Assembly: GCF_901933205.1 (NCBI RefSeq)
Contig: NC_044597.1
Location: forward strand, 2,778,126 to 2,842,125
Direction: 5' to 3'
Source of the DNA: Camarhynchus parvulus
Lineage: Eukaryota; Chordata; Aves; Passeriformes; Thraupidae
Length of the DNA stretch: 64,000 nucleotides
Every line of letters starts with the position of its first letter. The stretch's first letter is position 1. Under the pieces are notes generated by a model. It saw only the letters and a list, made by a program, of their open reading frames with translations. It was not told the origin of the DNA and made no database searches. Below are positions 56,605 to 64,000 of the stretch, in pieces. Made by a program: the position numbers and the translations under genes.

Positions 56605-59600
56605 GTAAGGAAAGTGTTTCATGATGTCTTTCCGTCCTGTTAGTGGGTGTTTTCTTTGCTGAGGGTCCCGTCACGCTGCATGTTCTCCCAAACTCCCCAG
56701 ATTTTCTGGCAGTCCAAGCTGAGGCGGGTCTCCCGTCACCTCATTTGTGGTTTAACATTTGCTGCGTGTCCTAAGACAAAGTTTGACAGAGTTGTCCCAT
56801 TTAACAGGAATTTTAGTGCAGATAGGGATCAATCGTGAGTTCCCAGCCCTAAGAACTCGCTGCAATGGGCCAGAAGTGTCAAAATAACCTGATTTAAGTG
56901 CTTAGCTCAACAAAGAGCAATAGTGCTCTGGGATCTAGAAGGGGGTGTTGGAAATCCATCTGCCAACGTGCCCTCTACCAAGAGACACCATGTGTATGGC
57001 TACGTGGAGACCGATGATATTTCAAATTTGTGACATGCATCTGGTAACAAGTGATAGTAACCCCAGCCTCGGGGTTAATCTGTCCAGCCAGGGCAGATAG
57101 AGCTGTCAGAGAAAATCCAGCCCAGCCCCCTGAGCTTGGCAGTGCTGGGGGTGGCCTTTGCTAAGGGCTTGTACAATTCCCATCTTCTTTCTTCTGCATC
57201 CTGCAAGCCTTAAACCTTCTTGTTTGGTCTCAATAACAGCTTTAGTTTGCTTGATGTTCACCCCCTGCACTAAGTGTTGGAGTTTTCATTTAACATTAAA
57301 CAAGGAGAGAGACAGAGGAACGTGATTCTGTCAGGTTTCCTGCCTGGAGTTAGTTTTCTGCATCAAAGCAAACTCTTCTGTTGGGACAGGGGAGAAAAGT
57401 GAGTGAAACAGTTAATGCTACAGTTGAAATCTCTGGGTTAATAATAGCCAGCACTAGGAACAAATGGAGAAGCTTCGAGTGCTGATCATAGGAAGAGAGA
57501 GGAAAAAAGGCAGAATAAAAGGGAAAATGGTCCTTTCTGTGAGGTTTGAGGGCGAGTGGCTCATGACAGGCTCAGGGGTCAGACACCTGTGGGATTTCTT
57601 GGTTCAGAGCTTGAGCATTTGTTGTTTTATCATGACTGAAAGGCTGAAAGCCTGTTCGGATCATACAGGAAGCACGACCAATTATAGCCAGATATATGTG
57701 TGTGGATTTATTACAAGCTCTTTGTATCAATCAATCAGTGGAAAAATAAAATTGAAGCAACGACCACTGCAAAATGAGAGGAGTGGAGGGAATTGCTTAA
57801 ACATAACATTCCATGTCAGTTACGGAAATAGGTAGGAAGCTGGCAAGGTTCAAGGTCCTTGGGAAGCATCCCAAACATCTGCAGGTTAGTGTTTCATGAG
57901 CAGTTCGTGTTGGTTTGCTGTGCCTTATTGATATTGTGCAGAGTTTCTTTTCTGATATGAAAAAGCAATCCTGTTTCTAAAGGCTTGGGGCCTGCCCCTG
58001 CTGCTGTGGTGAACACAGAGCAGCCTTGGAAAGAGTTCTTTGGACAAGGGCTGTGCCAGGGGCTTGAGGAGTCATGGAGACATTAGGGGAAGGAATGATT
58101 TGGGATTTGGGATGATTTCCCAGCATGGAATTTAGTGTGATTGGAATGTCACAGAGCACAGGTAAGGAATTCTCCATGTGAAATGGATCTGTTTGTGCCC
58201 TCACGGACGTGCTGGCACTTCCATGGGAGTGGAGCAGACCCAGCCCTGCAGGGAAATCATCCAGCTCTGGGGTCCACCCTGGGGTTAACTGAGCAATTCA
58301 CTGTGCTTCCCTAACCGTGTCTACAGTTAAAACCAAATAATTACAAAATAACTCACATCTAATTCAGGGTCTCACTTCTCAGACCCTCATCTACCAAAGT
58401 GTCTGTTGGGTATTTTACTGGTCATGTAATGAATTCTGCGGTGCTGAGCACATTATTGCTCCTCTCTGACTCTGGGAAAGCTGCTTTCCCAAGCTGGGGG
58501 TGACTCCTGTGTGTTTCCAGTTGCTGTGGCAAAAAGTCCAAAGATTTATTAGTCTTTTCTTCTGGAGAACAAGAGATAAACTCATCCTTAGAGATGTAAA
58601 AACTGCCATAATTTTTTACAGCAGCATGGCTGTTTTCGGGTGAGAGATCTGAGCACAGCAAGAGTCCTGCTCTAATAGGGTTCAATATTGTACAGTTCTG
58701 CAGCTGGATGAAATAAAAAATAACGATAAATGAGCTCTTTGCTGGTTCTTGATGTTTGATTATTCTCTCAGCATTGAGTCCTAAGGTTTCAGCCATTGTG
58801 GAGGGATTATTTCGGGAGTGCAAATAAAAACTTTTGCACCTTGGAGGGAAGTCAGACTGCCTGTGAGAATTGTGTTGTGCTTGCTGTAGATTAGGAGGAG
58901 ATGAAAACCAAATTTTTATCAGGGAAAGCCTGACCTGTGGCATGATCCTGAGCACATCTGCTGGGGTGGTTTCAAAATCTGGGGGAGAAAATGCAGGCCT
59001 GGCTATCACTCCCATGGCCTGGCTGAGGGGAGGTATTGAGCAGAACAGTTACAGGCATCACTCAGTCCTGTCCATGCTTGTGTTTTCTCACTTGCTTACC
59101 CTCTTTGAGCTGATTTTGCCAGGAGCTGGTCTGATTTCTCCAAGTTAATAGTTCTTGTATAGACTTAATGTAGGGAATTAAATCAATTCTTTAGAAAAAA
59201 ACTCCAAAACAACTGTATCCCTCCAAATTGCCCCATCTTTCTCTTTTGAAAACTTGCTGAGCCAAAGCAGAGGTGACAGCTTTGACAGGCCACTGTGTAC
59301 ACAGACATTCAGTGCAGAATTTACCTTCCTAAAAAGACTGATGTCAGTGAGTGCCTGCACTGCTCAGCAGCCCCAGAGCAGAGCTCAGAGCTTCCTTTGT
59401 GCCTCTGTCCCGGGCTCCTGTCTTTCAGAGAAATCAGGACACCAAAAAATTCCGTGAGAGTGGTTGCTAATAAAAACAAACTGAAGTGACTTCATCCCAA
59501 ATCTCCTGGTTTTAGGATCCTCAACATGGGGCTGGTTACTGCAGTTCATGGTTAAATAATGGATGTCCTGTGCAAGCAGCTACTGCTCTGAAACCAGACT

Positions 59601-62455
59601 TTGTGAGAGCTGCAGAGCAGCACGTGGCAGTTTATGTAAGCTTGGCATTTTCCTCCAAACCTTTTTTTGACAATTAAACTTATTCCTGCAAATGCCAGAG
59701 GCTGATTTTGTTACAGCTGGACAAACCCCTGCAGCACTCGGCACGCACACAGAGTATTGAATTTCTAAAGTGTGCTGGTCCTTTATTTTGAGGCTGGTGT
59801 GGGCTGAGCTCTGGGGATGTTTTTGTTGGGAGAAGTTGCAGTGTTTTGTTGCAGTGTTTTTATTGGGAAGAGCAGCTTTGTCTGAGGGGTGTGAGCGTGT
59901 GCTCCCCACGCTGTCCTCTTGGGAGGCTCCCTTGGGGCTCATCTGCTCTTCTGGGGGTTTTGGTGGCTGCTCTGAGCTGTGCGAGATGTGAGTTTCCATG
60001 GGAAGGGTTGTGCTGCTGGGAGAGCAGGGTGGGACCTGGATCCCAGCCATGCAGTGTTGGGTGGGTAGGGCTGGGCAGGGAAATATAAATAGCCCAGCCT
60101 GGCTTTGTGCTGGCGTGGGCCTTATACGGATGGGAGACTGTACATGGAGAGAAGGAGGGGGAGATTTCAAACCCACTCATTAATGTGACAGATTCACACC
60201 TGAGCTGCCTCAGTTTTGGGCCTGTGCTCCTCAAAAAGAGTGTGGAAAAAGAGATGAGCTCAGGGAGCTGAGGAGCAGCACAGGGCAGGGACCTCAGGGC
60301 ATACAAACCCGCTGCCCCCAGGCTACAGCTTTTCTCCACTGCCCAAACAGAATGGCAGCTGCCCTGAGCCATGGTTTTGTTTCAAATTAATCATTCAGAA
60401 ACTCATTCATGATGAGTTTAATGGCAGTGGAGCATTGACAAGAGCCAGGAAGATCCACAGCCCTGAGGGACAGCCTGGGTGGGTGACGTGCCTGCAGTTC
60501 AGTGCTGCCTGCCCAGCTCAGCATTAAAACTAAACAGGGATTTCCAAAGCAATTTTGGTGACAGTGCTTGGATAGGCACAGCACCAGGTACCCACGGGGT
60601 TGCTTTTCCTGCAAAACCAGCTGGCTCCACGTGGCTGAGAGCTCTCTGTGCTGGCACATCCATCCCTCTTCCCAGTGGGTCACAGCAGGGATTTGCATTG
60701 CAGCAGCCACTGTATTCATTTTCTGATAATATTTTAAAATAAAATGCAAGTTTCAATTTCACTGCAAATCCTGTCTAAAGCAGCTCCTGTCAGTGCTGCC
60801 TCCATTGCAGGGGGACCACATGAACATCCCAATGTACAAAAATCTTGCATATTCTCTGCATATTATGGAACTATAAGAGGTTCAAGATAATAATTCAGAG
60901 GAGACTGAGCCTTAAAAAAAGCCAGGATGTTAATAGCTCTGACTCTTAGGATTTCTTTTGGTGCAGATTACCAGTCTACCAGCAGACAGCTCTGGAGCAT
61001 GGATTTCTCTGTTGCAATCTAGGATCAACTGCATTAATATTTCATTGCTCAGCTATTATTTATAAGCAGTTGGTGCCAGAACTGTTTGCTTTGCTAAAAT
61101 CCTTTCACCATTATAGTTCCAGGCTGAGCTGTGCAGCCACAAATTGTCTCAGAGCAAAGGGCCAGAGGCTGCCCAGCCATTGGGATAGGGTTAGATTGGA
61201 TGAGTAGTGGCTCATGAGAACAAACCCAAGGTAATATCCCTCCTATCACATATTCCTCCCTCAGGCCTCTCATGTGCACAACCCAGAAGGCATAGCAATG
61301 ATTTATAAACTATTCAGCAACTGGCTTAACCCTCTTTTTTCCCATTTGGGATTATTCTCTTGATTCTGCAAGATTTCCTACAACTTACAGGGCACCTGAA
61401 GAATTGTGGGTCCACTGTCCAGCTGTGAGACAGACAAAGAGCAGAAACAAAATGTGCAGTATCAGTAAAGGAAAATAAAATATTTGGAATGAAAAGTCTC
61501 AGGATGTTTAGTCTCCAGCTTTATGTGAGGATGCAAATGTCAGTGTCTGCAAAGGATCTGTAATACAAACCCCATCTTTGCTGCTTTGCTGTTCAGGAGC
61601 AGCTCCGGAGTCATCAATCAGCTCAGGCAGATTTATCCGGGAGGAGCAGATCTGAGAGCAAAGCCAGTGCTACAAACGGACTGATAATGGCATCAAAACG
61701 TCTTAATGCTGTCGGGGGAAAAAAGCTCCTTTTCACTCTCAATCTATTTACTTCTCTGTTTCCTACAGCTCTCCCTCTCTTCTGACTCACTAAAGGCAAA
61801 AGCATTTTTCCAAGCACAGCCTCCTCCTCTCCCCCCCCCTCCCTCCCTTGCTTTGCACCAGCTCTGGTGCTGGTCCCAAGGGCTGTTTCTCACAGCTCAT
61901 GAGGCAGATCCAGCTTTTCAGACACAGCTTCCAGGACACAGGGTACCTGGATGTGCCTGATAGAAAGAAGTGCCAGGCAGATTGCACAACACCCAGAATT
62001 ACAGAGGCTGGGAGGACTCTGCTAGTCAGGGAGATGCTGCTAGAGAATGAATTATTTATCCCTCTAACATTTACCTAATCCCAACCTGATTTGCTTTCTC
62101 CCCTCATAATTTAGATTTTTTTTATCTCAGCAGTATTCCTTGGTGTTCTGTCCTGTTCTGGAGCACTCAAAAGTCTCATCTCTAAGGCTTGAGGCTTCTC
62201 TTTCCATGAACCTCTTGGCACTATTGGACACAAACTTTGTCCAACCCTTGGAAGCCAGAGTCAAGGCCATGCCTGACTTTGCTGTGTCACTGGGTGCAGA
62301 GATCTGGGAGCTGCTGGGAATTATCTGGCGCTGCTTTAGGGTAAGGTCAGTACGTGACAAAACCAGCGGATAGAGTTCTGGAGCTGCACCCGCCTGCTTC
62401 AATCTCTGCAGCCTCTGCACTTCAATCAATAAACACAGGGCTTTAAAATCACCGC
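56605..62455 (+). other. CAVIN1 first intron, 5' part
   Basis: No exon, RNA gene or complete mobile element was recognised. Features of minor note are a TATAAATA at 60084-60091 without other promoter signs, and scattered AT-rich blocks. Confidence 0.5.
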
Positions 62456-62874
62456 TGTGGTCATGTTCACAGGGGTCCCAGGATGAGGGAAGAGATGAGA
62501 ATCTTGACTCCGTGTTTCAGAAGGCTAATTTATTATTTCATTATATGTATTATATAAAAAGAAAATGATATACTAAAACTATACTAAAAGAATAGTTTTA
62601 CTATTCTACTATTTACCTTCACTAAAAGAAGGATTTCATCAGATGGTTACTAAGGAATAGAAAGGAATGGAATGATAATAAAATCTTGTGACTGACCATC
62701 TTGGACTGTGATTGGCCATTAATTAAAAACAACCACATGAGACCAATCAAAGATGCACCCGTTGCATTCCACAGCAGCAGATAATTATTGTTTACATTTT
62801 CTTTCTGAGGCCTCTCAGCTTCTCAGGAGAAAAAATCCTAACAAAATGATTTTCCATGAAATATGTCCGTGACA
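62456..62874 (-). mobile_element. Solo LTR H (same family as A)
   Basis: A 419-bp element; on the minus strand it starts TGTCACGGAC and ends ATGACCACA. The flanks caccgc (62450-62455) and caccac (62875-62880) are a 6-bp duplication with one change. It matches element A along its length. Antisense to CAVIN1. Confidence 0.82.
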
Positions 62875-62880
62875 CACCAC

Positions 62881-64000
62881 CCTTTTTTCATGATCTTACA
62901 CTTACAAACAAACTCTGAGTTCAGCTACACCACAGCAAAGGGAGACATGGCCCCAGCAGGTGACACTGAAGCCCTGTGATCGTGAGCAGGGTCTGGCCCT
63001 GTGGCAGTGGCAGTGCCTGGGATCCTGTGTCTCCTGGGACCTTCTGAATCAGACACAGACACTCTTCCATCTCACAGATCTTTGCTGACTCTCTTTTCTG
63101 TCCAATTCTGCTTCCTGGCTTCTCCCTTGACTAAAACACACCCCTGTTGCCTTTTCTCTCTGCTTGTTCTCGTGCTAACCCGGATCACTGTTGTTCTCAA
63201 TCCGATTCCAGGAAGGAACAGGTAAGTGTTTCCATTGTGCTCCCTTTCCCTGGCCATTGAAACGCAGTTTTCCTCATCTTAGCCCGAGAAGATGCCACGG
63301 GTATGCCTTGAGTCTTCGCCAGGGACTGCCCTCTGAGCCCAGCCCGTGGAGACAGGCCCAGGGCAGCAGAAGACACAGGAGGAGGCAGCAGTTTAGGGCC
63401 TCGTCAGCGGCACCCCCTGAAGATCCCTCTGAACCTCTTCTGAAGCTCTGGGAGCTGCTGATTCCGAGCCTTTGCTTCTCTCCTGCTTGGCACTGCCTCG
63501 GGCTCTCAGACCTCCAAGGCTGATCCTGCTCTGACTAATGTGCTTGCTGCATGAGCGTGGGTGTGAGGAGCTGGGATTTTCCCTCAGGAGGAGCTGCTGT
63601 GTGGCTTGCATGGAAAAGGGCAGGTGGCCAGGGGCAGTTGGCTCTGCTGTGGCAAATCCCACCTGTTCTTTGAGCTGCCATTTCTCCCTGGGAAATGCAG
63701 CCCTGGAACCTCCTCAGGCTTCTTGTGAGCATTCGTTTGTGATTGTGGTATGGTTTGAAGTTGTTGTTTTAAACAGGTAAAACAGGCAGAGAGCACGAAC
63801 TGTGACATAAAACTTCCAATGTTTTGGGCAGCATCTCCCATTTCTGTCTGGCCACAGTCCCTGGGGCTGCTTGCTCAGAGTCAGGTCCTGCACACACTGC
63901 AGTGGTGACTTTAACTGCTGTTCATATAACATTTAATCCACAGAGGCCACAGTGGCCTGTTGCCTTCCTGTCATTGTGCAGCTGCTGGATAAAACACCCC
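62881..64000 (+). other. CAVIN1 first intron, continuing
   Basis: Nothing beyond ordinary intron sequence was recognised up to the window edge. Confidence 0.45.

Noticed and set aside
60084..60091. TATA box of an unknown gene
   Set aside because: No open frame, splice structure or other promoter element follows it inside the CAVIN1 intron.

Overview
The window is nuclear DNA of a bird, almost certainly a passerine. Every gene has introns with GT/AG borders. The gene order RETREG3 - PSMC3IP - MLX - COASY - HSD17B1 - NAGLU - ATP6V0A1 - CAVIN1 matches, as I recall it, the human 17q21 order FAM134C - PSMC3IP - MLX - COASY - HSD17B1 - NAGLU - ATP6V0A1 - PTRF, which in birds lies on a small GC-rich chromosome. 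CR1 LINE tails and several solo LTRs of types I associate with songbirds support this. Species and chromosome are inference; I could run no search.

Layout. Positions 233-5002 (+) carry the 3' part of RETREG3. The very compact PSMC3IP (6470-7733, +) follows and meets MLX (9458-11827, -) tail to tail. COASY (12368-16299), HSD17B1 (16609-18119) and NAGLU (19164-22139) follow on the minus strand, separated by only a few hundred bases. Introns and spacers there hold GC-rich minisatellites. From about 23.3 to 53.6 kb lies ATP6V0A1 (-): 21 coding exons giving an 838-residue protein, plus a non-coding first exon and a candidate extra in-frame cassette exon. CAVIN1 starts divergently at 56185 (+); only its first coding exon (140 codons) is present and its intron runs off the end.

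I rebuilt all exon chains by hand. Reading frame is kept across every junction and every junction is GT/AG, so the gene models are strong. Predicted lengths are PSMC3IP 219, MLX 246, COASY 531, HSD17B1 290, NAGLU 754 and ATP6V0A1 838 residues.

Functionally this is a conserved neighbourhood, not an operon: ER-phagy receptor, meiotic recombination cofactor, glucose-responsive bHLH-zipper factor, coenzyme A synthase, oestrogenic steroid dehydrogenase, lysosomal heparan sulphate glycosidase, V-ATPase proton-channel subunit and caveolar coat protein. NAGLU and ATP6V0A1 both serve the lysosome.

The most unusual parts are non-coding. They include two inverted copies of one LTR flanking the ATP6V0A1 promoter and first exons, with paired CRE sites 3 bp from one of them; one ATP6V0A1 exon squeezed between two solo LTRs; and a triple tandem array of sequence complementary to tRNA-Lys(CTT) ending about 10 nt from a splice donor. 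Others are a 69-nt in-frame cassette exon candidate, an 18-nt microexon, a duplicated splice donor in PSMC3IP and a 433-bp tandem duplication upstream of CAVIN1. I saw no wholly new gene system.
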